The translations under genes and the position numbers were made by a program. This document shows, in pieces, positions 1 to 5,296 of a stretch of 6,696 bases of DNA. The notes under the pieces are model-generated. The model ran no database searches and was not told the origin of the DNA. It saw only the letters and a list, made by a program, of their open reading frames with translations. Within the stretch, counting starts at the first letter, position 1, and every line of letters starts with the position of its first letter. The stretch is from Rhodoferax sp. (GTDB lineage Bacteria; Pseudomonadota; Gammaproteobacteria; Burkholderiales; Burkholderiaceae): the NCBI GenBank assembly GCA_028292075.1, contig JAQGNA010000270.1, forward strand, positions 1-6,696. Reading direction: 5' to 3'.

Positions 1-413
1 ATGCCATCGCCAGCCTAGCGGCGCGGCATGCGCTGGCCAACGTCCTGCCGCCGATGACGATCGACGTGACCGCGGCTGGCTGGCCTGTGCCAGAGGCCGC
101 GTTCGATCTGGTCTTCTGCGCCAACATGCTGCACATCGCACCCTGGCGCTGCACCGCCGACCTCATGCGGGGCAGCGCCCGCCACCTGGCGCCCCACGGC
201 GTGCTGGTCACCTACGGCCCCTACCTGGAGCACGGCGTGACCACCTCCGAAGGCAACCTTGCCTTCGACCGAAGCCTGCGCCAGCGTGACCCGGCCTGGG
301 GCATCCGGCAGCGGGAAGACGTCGAGCAGGTGGCGGCGCAGGCCGGGCTGCGGCTCGCCGGGCGCCACGCCATGCCGTCCAACAACCTGCTGCTCGAATG
401 GCGGCGCGGCTGA
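1..413 (+). CDS. DUF938 family SAM-dependent methyltransferase-like protein, 3' part
   Basis: Partial gene entering from the left edge. The frame is open from base 3 and ends at TGA 411-413, leaving 136 residues. The family (DUF938, related to vertebrate METTL26) is usually about 200 residues, so the N-terminal third, including the glycine-rich SAM-binding loop, lies outside the window. Visible family signatures are the post-loop strand and helix FDLVFCANMLHIAPW (nt 102-146), a GVLVTYGPY stretch, the FDRSLRQRDPAWGIR segment and the C-terminal MPSNNLLLEW. The fold is a class I Rossmann methyltransferase; substrate and reaction are not established for the family. An internal ATG at 54 exists, but homologous sequence continues upstream of it, so it is not the start. 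The family call is from recalled motif similarity and is fairly secure; catalytic activity is inference. Confidence 0.85.
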   Translation, partial: AIASLAARHALANVLPPMTIDVTAAGWPVPEAAFDLVFCANMLHIAPWRCTADLMRGSARHLAPHGVLVTYGPYLEHGVTTSEGNLAFDRSLRQRDPAWGIRQREDVEQVAAQAGLRLAGRHAMPSNNLLLEWRRG

Positions 414-414
414 A

Positions 415-447
415 CGGCGCGCCTTGTCATCAGGTGGCGACGCGCCG
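415..447 (+). terminator. Inverted repeat just after the DUF938 stop, possible terminator
   Basis: Perfect 7-base arms CGGCGCG (415-421) and CGCGCCG (441-447) enclose a 19-base loop, starting one base after the TGA at 411-413. No T-tract follows. It is therefore not a canonical intrinsic terminator and may only be a 3'-end stabilising structure or GC-rich chance. Confidence 0.3.
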
Positions 448-504
448 CCCCGCGGCAAGCGCTATGCCGGGTATGCTGGCGCACCTCGTTCACCGTACCG
501 CACC

Positions 505-2535
505 ATGCCCCCAGCGCTCTTGAAGTTCCTGTTTGCCGGCACGATTTTCAGCAGCGCCTTTCTGCTGTTCCTGGTGCAGCCCCTGATCGCCAAGCAGATC
601 CTGCCGTGGTTCGGCGGCTCGGCGGCGGTGTGGTCGGTCTGCATGGTGTTCTTCCAGGTGGTGCTGCTGACGGGCTATGCCTACTCCGACTGGCTCACGC
701 GGCGCGCACCGCGGGTGCAGGCCATGGTGCATGTGACGCTGCTCGCGGCGAGCCTGGCTTTTTTGCCCATCGTCACCTCGGCCCGCTGGAAGCCCACCGG
801 CGCCGAAGACCCGTCCCTTTGGATCCTGGGCCTGCTGGTGGCCACCATCGGCCTGCCCTACTTTTTGCTGTCCACCACCGGACCTTTGGTGCAGTCGTGG
901 CTGGCGCGCACGCCCTGGGGCGCGCAGGTCTACCGCTACTTCTCGCTGTCGAACCTTGCCTCGCTGGTTTCGCTGCTGGCCTACCCGGTGCTGATCGAGC
1001 CGTATTCCGCGTTGCGGGCCCAGGCCTTGGGCTGGTCCTGGGGTTATGCGGCCTTCGTGGTGATGTGCATCGTGGCCAGCCTGTATGCCGCGCGCCTGGC
1101 GCCGGTGGTGCATGCGCCCGCCAAGTCAGGCCCTGTTGACAAGACCGTGGCGCCGCCCGGCTGGGGCACCTACGGCGTCTGGCTGGCGCTGCCGGCGCTG
1201 GGCTCGTGGCTGCTGCTGGCCATGACCAACCACATCACGCAGAACGTGGCCGCCATTCCCTTCCTTTGGGTGCTGCCGCTCTCGGTCTACCTGTTTTCCT
1301 TCGTGCTCACCTTCGAGAGCGACCGCTGGTACCGCCGCAGCGTGATGCTGCCCGCCACCGCGGCCATGCTGCTGCTCTGCGCCTACGGGCTGCAGGACAG
1401 CATCGGCTACGACCTCAAGACCGGCATCCCGATCTACGTGGTCGGCCTGTTCGTGCTGTGCATGTTCCTGCACGGCGAGATGGCTTCGCTGCGGCCCGCA
1501 CCACGCTACCTGACACGCTTCTACCTGATGCTGTCGCTGGGCGGCGCCATCGGTGGCGTGACCGTCGGCCTGGTCGCCCCGCAGGTGCTGCCGTCCTATT
1601 ACGAATTGGGCATCGGCCTGGTGCTCACGGCGCTGCTTGGCGCTCTCATCTACCGCCACCGGCGCGTGCGCATGGTGGGCAGCCTGGCGGTGGCTGTGGC
1701 CTGCGGCTGGTTTCTGCTGCAGCAGGTGCGTGACGAACAGGAAGGCACACGTCGCACGGCCCGCAACTTCTACGGCACCCTGAACTCGATGGACAGCATC
1801 GACCGCGATCACCCCGACAAGAGCATGCGGCGACTGTTCCACGGCTCGGTGAAGCATGGCGAACAGTACCTTGACGCGGCGCACCGCCGTGAACCCACCG
1901 CCTACTACGGCCGCACCTCGGGCATCGGCCGCGCGCTCGGCACCGCGGCCGAGGCACCGCGGCGGGTGGGGCTGATCGGCCTGGGCGCCGGCACGCTGGC
2001 AACCTACGGCCGGCCAGGCGATGTGTACCGCGTCTATGAGATCAATCCCGACGTGTTCGACTTCGCCGACACGGAGTTCAGCTTTCTGAAAGACAGCGAC
2101 GCCCGCATCGAGCGCGTGCTGGGCGACGCCCGGCTGGCGCTGGAGCGCGAACCTGCCCAGCGCTTCGACGTGCTGGCGGTCGACGCCTTCTCGGGCGATT
2201 CGGTGCCCATCCATCTCATCACCGCCGAGGCCATGCAGGTCTACCTGCGCCACACCGTGCCCGACGGCGTGATCGCCTTCCATGTCACCAACCGCTTCCT
2301 GGCCATGGCGCCGGTGGTCGAGAAGATCGCCCGTGCGCAAGGCCTGCAGGTCGCCTTTGTCCACGACGAGGCGGCCGACACCGACCTGCGCCGCACCGAC
2401 TGGATCCTGGTGAGCCGCAGCGTGGCGCGGCTGCAGATACCGGCCATTGCAGACGCCGCATCGCCGGTGCGGCAGATTCCGGGTCTTCCACTGTGGACCG
2501 ACGACTTCAACAACCTGTTCGGAGTGCTGAAATAG
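505..2535 (+). CDS. Membrane-anchored spermidine-synthase-like protein (fused MFS/SpeE type)
   Basis: 676 residues from the ATG at 505. The open frame extends back to 259, but that part overlaps the DUF938 gene and reads as low-quality R/P/G-rich sequence, whereas hydrophobic family sequence begins right at MPPALLKFLF; no clear Shine-Dalgarno precedes it. Residues about 8-405 form roughly a dozen membrane segments, beginning with a helix ending FLVQPLIAK. Residues about 420-676 form a cytosolic Rossmann domain resembling aminopropyltransferases: a GLGAGT nucleotide loop (492-497), YEINPDV with the acidic ribose-binding position E512, GDARLAL (540-546), then VDAFSGDSVP (559-568) and the conserved tail WTDDFNNLFGVLK. 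Classical SpeE has GGGDGG and D-S/T-S/T-D-P at the corresponding places, so putrescine aminopropylation is doubtful and the true substrate unknown. No speD-like partner is in view. The M23 peptidase gene follows after 52 bases and may be co-transcribed. Confidence 0.88.
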   Translation: MPPALLKFLFAGTIFSSAFLLFLVQPLIAKQILPWFGGSAAVWSVCMVFFQVVLLTGYAYSDWLTRRAPRVQAMVHVTLLAASLAFLPIVTSARWKPTGAEDPSLWILGLLVATIGLPYFLLSTTGPLVQSWLARTPWGAQVYRYFSLSNLASLVSLLAYPVLIEPYSALRAQALGWSWGYAAFVVMCIVASLYAARLAPVVHAPAKSGPVDKTVAPPGWGTYGVWLALPALGSWLLLAMTNHITQNVAAIPFLWVLPLSVYLFSFVLTFESDRWYRRSVMLPATAAMLLLCAYGLQDSIGYDLKTGIPIYVVGLFVLCMFLHGEMASLRPAPRYLTRFYLMLSLGGAIGGVTVGLVAPQVLPSYYELGIGLVLTALLGALIYRHRRVRMVGSLAVAVACGWFLLQQVRDEQEGTRRTARNFYGTLNSMDSIDRDHPDKSMRRLFHGSVKHGEQYLDAAHRREPTAYYGRTSGIGRALGTAAEAPRRVGLIGLGAGTLATYGRPGDVYRVYEINPDVFDFADTEFSFLKDSDARIERVLGDARLALEREPAQRFDVLAVDAFSGDSVPIHLITAEAMQVYLRHTVPDGVIAFHVTNRFLAMAPVVEKIARAQGLQVAFVHDEAADTDLRRTDWILVSRSVARLQIPAIADAASPVRQIPGLPLWTDDFNNLFGVLK

Positions 2536-2587
2536 GACGCCGCGCCGCGCACTTCCGCACTCCTGATTCCACACCAAGCCACCTTCG

Positions 2588-3496
2588 ATGAACCTACAGC
2601 TTCACCCTGAACTTCCACGGCGGCGGCTGCTGCTCGGCGCGCTGGCCTTCGCCACTGGTTCCGCCGATGCCGCCACCACCACGGCCGGCCCTTCGCACCA
2701 GGCCAACAAAACCCCCGCGGCACCGCCCGGGCCCCAGGTCTGGCCGCATGCCCTGGCCGTACCCGGCGGCGTGGCCCGGGTTTCACTCGGGCCGGCGGCA
2801 GCCCGCCCCGCGGCGTTCAGCGGCGACATCCCGCTGCGGGTCGTGGGCGACCCCATCGAGTGGACGGCGCTGGTCGGCATCCCCCTCGCCGCGCCAGTCG
2901 GCGAAGCCCGCATCTCGGCCAGGGTGGCCGGCGCCGCGGACGAGACCATCGCCTACCGCATCGCGGCCAAGCGCTACAGCGAACAGCGCCTGACCGTCGC
3001 GCCCGGCACGGTCGACCTTTCGCCGGAAGACGAGGCGCGCTACGAGCGGGAACGCCTTCACCTGGCCGACGTGATGGCCACTTTTACCGAGGCCGGCGCC
3101 GAGACCGACCTGCACCTGAAGGTGCCGGTGCCCGGCCGACGTTCCAGCTCGTTCGGGCTGCGGCGCGTGTTCAACGGGCAGTCGCGCAATCCGCACAGCG
3201 GCATGGACATCGCCGCCGCCACCGGCACGCCGGTGCTGGCGCCGATGGCCGGACGGGTCATCGACACCGGCGACTACTTCTTCAACGGCAACACGGTGTG
3301 GCTCGACCACGGCGCCGGCTTCATCACCATGTACTGCCACCTGAGCGCCATCGACGTGGCGGCAGGCGACACACTGCGGGCCGGCGAACGCCTTGGCGCG
3401 GTGGGCGCCACCGGCCGGGTGACCGGCCCGCACCTGCACTGGGGCGTGATGCTCAACCGCAGCATGGTGGATCCGGCACTGTTCATCGACGCCTGA
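2588..3496 (+). CDS. M23 (LytM-type) metallopeptidase, exported, probably by Tat
   Basis: 302 residues. The N-terminus has three arginines (R11-R13) followed by LLLGALAFATGSADA, a twin-arginine-like or strongly basic signal peptide with likely cleavage near residue 28-29. A P/A-rich linker follows. Residues about 55-140 match the Peptidase_M23 N-terminal beta domain (AVPGGVARVSLG, then VGIPL). Residues about 180-300 are the LytM catalytic domain: H203 and D207 in HSGMD, H251 in YCHLS, and H282/H284 in PHLHWGV, giving the complete zinc-ligand and catalytic set. Such enzymes cut peptide cross-links of peptidoglycan in the periplasm, here probably as a cell-wall remodelling or endopeptidase enzyme; specificity cannot be read from sequence. 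The start is the first ATG that gives a complete signal peptide; the ribosome binding site is weak, consistent with translation behind the gene 52 bases upstream. Confidence 0.93.
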   Translation: MNLQLHPELPRRRLLLGALAFATGSADAATTTAGPSHQANKTPAAPPGPQVWPHALAVPGGVARVSLGPAAARPAAFSGDIPLRVVGDPIEWTALVGIPLAAPVGEARISARVAGAADETIAYRIAAKRYSEQRLTVAPGTVDLSPEDEARYERERLHLADVMATFTEAGAETDLHLKVPVPGRRSSSFGLRRVFNGQSRNPHSGMDIAAATGTPVLAPMAGRVIDTGDYFFNGNTVWLDHGAGFITMYCHLSAIDVAAGDTLRAGERLGAVGATGRVTGPHLHWGVMLNRSMVDPALFIDA

Positions 3497-3638
3497 GCAA
3501 CGCGGCCATCGCCGGATGCGTTCGCCCAGCCGAGCCGCTGAAGAGGCCGCGGCCGATCGCCGCCGGGCGACGGCACCTCGGCCCCTTGGCCTACAGCCCG
3601 GGTCGAAGCATCCGCGCCATAGTGCGTCGGCACGCCAC

Positions 3639-3646
3639 CCACGTGG
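3639..3646. promoter_or_regulatory. Perfect 8-base palindrome CCACGTGG ahead of the DUF3072 gene
   Basis: The self-complementary octamer lies 26 bases before the ATG at 3672, within the short upstream region of the DUF3072/PNPOx-like unit. It could be half of an operator, but an isolated 8-base GC-rich palindrome is also common by chance in this genome type. No regulator is assigned. Confidence 0.2.
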
Positions 3647-3671
3647 CCCAACAACGCAGCAGGAGCACACG

Positions 3672-3932
3672 ATGACCGATCCGAAGACCCAGGCCATGGC
3701 CGACCACAGCAACATGGAAAAGGACCCCGCCGACTGGGTGACGGGAAATGAGCCCATGACCGGCGCGCAGCGGTCTTACCTCAAGACGCTGAGCGAGGAG
3801 GCGAAGGAGCCGTTCGACGAAAACCTCAGCAAGGCGGATGCCTCGCGCCGCATCGAGGAACTGCAGGCGCTCACCGGCCGCGGTGAAGCTTCGCCCCGCC
3901 CCGGCGAAACCGCTCCGCCCAGTGGCAACTGA
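3672..3932 (+). CDS. DUF3072 family small protein
   Basis: 86 residues, soluble, acidic to neutral, no signal peptide or membrane segment. The open frame continues upstream to 3516, but the ATG at 3672 is chosen because AGGAG (3661-3665) sits 6 bases before it and the upstream translation is R/P-rich noise. The core MTGAQRSYLKTLSEEA (residues 29-44) followed by FDENLSKADASRRIEELQALTGR (residues 48-70) is the hallmark of DUF3072, a small helical family of unknown function found in many soil and freshwater proteobacteria and actinobacteria. The end is a disordered P/G/S-rich tail. The second helix resembles the helix of small SAP-like or DNA-end-binding modules, but that is only a loose impression. 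It is followed 13 bases later by a PNPOx-like stress gene, strongly suggesting an operon and a stress-related role (inference). Confidence 0.85.
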   Translation: MTDPKTQAMADHSNMEKDPADWVTGNEPMTGAQRSYLKTLSEEAKEPFDENLSKADASRRIEELQALTGRGEASPRPGETAPPSGN

Positions 3933-3945
3933 ACAGGACCGACCC

Positions 3946-4374
3946 ATGCCGAACCAGACGCAGTCCATCGGACTCGACGACATCGCCCGCAAGATGCGGC
4001 ACATGGACATCGCCACCTTCACCACGGTGACGGACGGCGGTGCGCTGGCCGCCCGCCCCATGAGCAACAACGGGGACGTGGCTTACGATGGCAACTCGTA
4101 CTACTTCACCGTCGACGCCTCGCGCACGGTGGCCGACATCTCGCGTAATCCGAAGGTCAGCCTGGGATTCGACGACGGGGACGGCCTCTATGTCACCGTG
4201 GCCGGACAAGCCGAACTGATCCGGGACAAGGCCGCCTTTCTGGACCACTGGGTGCCGGATCTCGACCGCTGGTTTGCGCAAGGCGCGGACACGCCGGGCG
4301 TGGTGCTGGTCAAGGTGAAGGCGAACCGCGTGACTTACTGGCAGGGTGAGGACAGTGGCACCTGGACGCCCTGA
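3946..4374 (+). CDS. Pyridoxamine 5'-phosphate oxidase-like general stress protein
   Basis: 142 residues. The ATG at 3946 is preceded by AGGA (3935-3938) with a 7-base gap; the longer open frame from 3838 overlaps the DUF3072 coding sequence and is not used. The sequence is a single split-barrel flavin-binding domain. Visible hallmarks are MDIATFTTV near residues 20-28, ALAARPMSN (33-41), YYFTVDASRTVADISRNPKVSLGF (52-75), LYVTVAGQAEL (81-91) and the terminal VKVKANRVTYWQG (122-134). This is the arrangement of the general stress protein 26 / Pyrid_ox_like group, which binds FMN or a related cofactor. It lacks the length and dimer extensions of true PdxH (about 210 residues), so vitamin B6 synthesis is unlikely; the physiological substrate is unknown. 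Translationally it is close-coupled to the DUF3072 gene. Confidence 0.9.
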   Translation: MPNQTQSIGLDDIARKMRHMDIATFTTVTDGGALAARPMSNNGDVAYDGNSYYFTVDASRTVADISRNPKVSLGFDDGDGLYVTVAGQAELIRDKAAFLDHWVPDLDRWFAQGADTPGVVLVKVKANRVTYWQGEDSGTWTP

Positions 4375-4391
4375 GACGCGCGGGGCGTTCA
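4372..4391. terminator. Small stem-loop between convergent stops, weak bidirectional terminator candidate
   Basis: TGA (4372-4374) pairs with TCA (4389-4391), then after a bulged G, ACGC (4376-4379) pairs with GCGT (4385-4388) around a 5-base loop. The base of the stem is therefore the stop codons of the two convergent genes. It has no T-tract on either strand and only seven pairs, so termination here is speculative. Confidence 0.25.
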
Positions 4392-4874
4392 GTCGGTCTT
4401 GTGTTGATCGAAATGCCGCCTCGCAGGCTGTGTGCTCCAGACGATGAGCGCAAGCAGGGCCACCTGCACCGGTAGCCGGGCCCACAGCGCCCAGCAGGGC
4501 ACCGACGGGAACAGCTGCGGCTGCTGCAGCATGTAGATGTGCGCTGGCGTCACCGCCAGGGTCAGGGCGAAGAGCCCCCAGCCCGCCGCGCGGCGCGTGC
4601 GCTGCCACAACAAGCCTGCGGCGCCGAGCCATTCGAAGACGCCGCTCGCCCACACCACCTCGCGTGGCCACGGCACCCACGGCGGCACGATGCGCATTTC
4701 CACTTCAGTGAGTGCGAAGTGCCCGATGCCGCCGATGGCGAACCACCAGAAAACCAAGCCGAGCGCGATGCCTCGCCAACGCGGAAAACGGCTTCGCACG
4801 GGGGCGGTGATTGGGGGCGATCTCGCGGCCGATGAGGGACCCGCAGACGACGGCTGTGATGGCTTCAACGGCAT
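4389..4874 (-). CDS. DoxX-like four-helix membrane protein
   Basis: 161 residues from the ATG whose complement is at 4872-4874; the stop is at 4389-4391. Family features: a first helix about 35-55 ending GGIGHFALTE, the signature IVPPWVPWPREVVWASGVFEWLGAAGLLW (residues 62-90), a third helix near 97-112 ending in PAHIYM, and a fourth near 128-147. The IVPPWVPWP and SGVFE motifs are typical of the DoxX / YphA-like branch; such proteins are inner-membrane, sometimes linked to thiosulfate:quinone oxidoreductase or oxidative-stress complexes, but most members have no proven function. About 33 P/S/R-rich residues precede the first helix, longer than usual. No Shine-Dalgarno is visible at the chosen ATG; a GTG at codon 26 (4797-4799) is an alternative start but has none either. 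It is convergent with the stress-protein gene. Confidence 0.87.
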   Translation of the reverse strand: MPLKPSQPSSAGPSSAARSPPITAPVRSRFPRWRGIALGLVFWWFAIGGIGHFALTEVEMRIVPPWVPWPREVVWASGVFEWLGAAGLLWQRTRRAAGWGLFALTLAVTPAHIYMLQQPQLFPSVPCWALWARLPVQVALLALIVWSTQPARRHFDQHKTD

Positions 4875-4882
4875 GGAATGGA

Positions 4883-4906
4883 GGGCTGAGCTGCGGGGCT
4901 GAGCTG
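4883..4906. repeat. Two-copy tandem direct repeat, period 13
   Basis: GGGCTGAGCTG occurs exactly at 4883-4893 and again at 4896-4906, separated by two bases. It lies directly upstream of the DoxX-like start on the minus strand, within the divergent intergenic region. It could be a slippage product or a paired protein-binding site; nothing distinguishes these. Confidence 0.5.
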
Positions 4907-4961
4907 AAGGGCCGGCGCAGGTGCACCAGGGTGGAGGATGTCGGCGTGGGACCCGCAGGTT

Positions 4962-4993
4962 AACGCGCTTCGCCACTTCAGGTGCGGCGCGTT
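4962..4993. repeat. Imperfect inverted repeat in the divergent intergenic region
   Basis: Outer arms AACGCGC (4962-4968) and GCGCGTT (4987-4993) are perfect. Inside, CG-CAC (4971-4976, one bulged C) can pair with GTGCG (4982-4986) around a 5-base loop, giving about twelve pairs with small bulges. It lies 54-86 bases before the small-protein start at 5048, between divergent genes, where an operator or leader structure would be expected. It is not adjacent to any stop codon on either strand, so a terminator role is unlikely. Confidence 0.4.
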
Positions 4994-5037
4994 CTGCCTT
5001 AACATCCGTGATTCTGGTCCCATTCCGAGACCAACCC

Positions 5038-5043
5038 AGGAGG
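5038..5043 (+). promoter_or_regulatory. Strong Shine-Dalgarno (AGGAGG) of the small basic protein
   Basis: A full AGGAGG ends four bases before the ATG at 5048. It is the strongest ribosome binding site in the window and is the main argument that the short reading frame behind it is translated. Confidence 0.8.
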
Positions 5044-5047
5044 ATCC

Positions 5048-5191
5048 ATGGCCAAAGGCGAACAGCACAGCAACAAGATGGCGAAGAAGCCGAAGAAGGA
5101 CACTTCGCCCCCCAAGGACGCCGCAATGTCCGACCGTCCGAAGCCACCCGTCACCGCCGTCATGCCGCGCGGCAAGCTGAAGACCAAGTAA
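5048..5191 (+). CDS. Small lysine-rich basic protein, 47 residues, function unknown
   Basis: A 47-codon frame ending in TAA at 5189-5191. It begins MAKGEQHSNKMAKKPKK and continues with a P/K-rich middle and a VMPRGKLKTK end; 12 of 47 residues are lysine, giving a strongly basic, probably disordered product with no signal peptide or membrane segment. The opening M-A-K-G-x-x-x-S-N-K-x-x-K-K-P-K-K resembles short uncharacterised proteins I recall from many proteobacteria (MxKGQxRxNxExKKPKK-type), so it is probably a conserved small protein (established only by memory of such sequences). Support comes from AGGAGG four bases upstream, a stop closely followed by a 7-bp hairpin, and no competing gene. 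Nucleic-acid or ribosome binding is possible from charge alone but unproven. Confidence 0.75.
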   Translation: MAKGEQHSNKMAKKPKKDTSPPKDAAMSDRPKPPVTAVMPRGKLKTK

Positions 5192-5197
5192 GGCCAT

Positions 5198-5216
5198 CGG
5201 CTGGTTTCGCCAGCCG
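5198..5216 (+). terminator. Hairpin after the small-protein stop, possible terminator
   Basis: Perfect 7-bp stem CGGCTGG (5198-5204) / CCAGCCG (5210-5216) with the 5-base loop TTTCG, beginning seven bases after TAA 5189-5191. Position and compactness suit a transcript 3' end. The sequence after it is C/G-rich with no T-run, so release would need help or it serves to stabilise the RNA. Confidence 0.45.
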
Positions 5217-5242
5217 CCCGGGGCCGCCATGGTCCAGGCCGG

Positions 5243-5270
5243 TGGTGCGCGCCGCTGCAGGCGTCCACCA
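5243..5270. repeat. Inverted repeat upstream of the Bug gene
   Basis: TGGTG (5243-5247) pairs with CACCA (5266-5270); after one mismatch G-CGCC (5249-5253) pairs with GGCG-T (5260-5264, one G-T pair) around a 6-base loop. It lies 27-54 bases before the ATG at 5297, so it could be an operator or a 5' leader stem. No factor is assigned. Confidence 0.3.
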
Positions 5271-5296
5271 GTCCAACCACATTTCGGGATCCCCCC

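Noticed and set aside
424..477. TTGTCA (424-429) and TATGCT (472-477) as promoter boxes before the fused synthase
   Set aside because: The two are 42 bases apart and neither has a partner at 16-18 bases, so no promoter can be called.
259..504. N-terminal extension of the fused synthase upstream of ATG 505
   Set aside because: It overlaps the DUF938 gene and reads as R/P/G/S-rich sequence unlike the family; the membrane domain begins immediately after ATG 505.
1126..2577. 483-codon open frame on the minus strand opposite the fused synthase
   Set aside because: Rich in H, Q, G, R and A with no hydrophobic core or motifs; it mirrors the strong family-matching plus-strand gene and is the usual antisense shadow in high-GC DNA.
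3513..3614. CGGATGC (3513-3519) and GCATCCG (3608-3614) as a long-range inverted repeat after the peptidase gene
   Set aside because: 7-base arms 88 bases apart are expected by chance in this composition; the spacer between also holds only small GC-rich palindromes such as GGCCGCGGCC at 3545-3554.
2783..3757. 324-codon minus-strand frame opposite the M23 peptidase
   Set aside because: It spans the peptidase, a spacer and part of another gene, with shadow-like composition and no recognisable domain.
3871..4680. 269-codon minus-strand frame opposite the stress gene and in part of the DoxX-like gene
   Set aside because: It overlaps two well-supported genes in other frames and has no motif.
4977..5005. 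TTCAGG / TAACAT with a 17-base gap as a promoter for the small basic protein
   Set aside because: Only 3/6 and 4/6 matches, overlapping the inverted repeat; too weak to call, although the position is suitable.
4389..5147. Longer DoxX-like protein starting at 5147
   Set aside because: The extra 91 codons overlap the small-protein gene and its ribosome binding site antisense and show R/P/C-rich noise; family sequence begins after the start at 4874.
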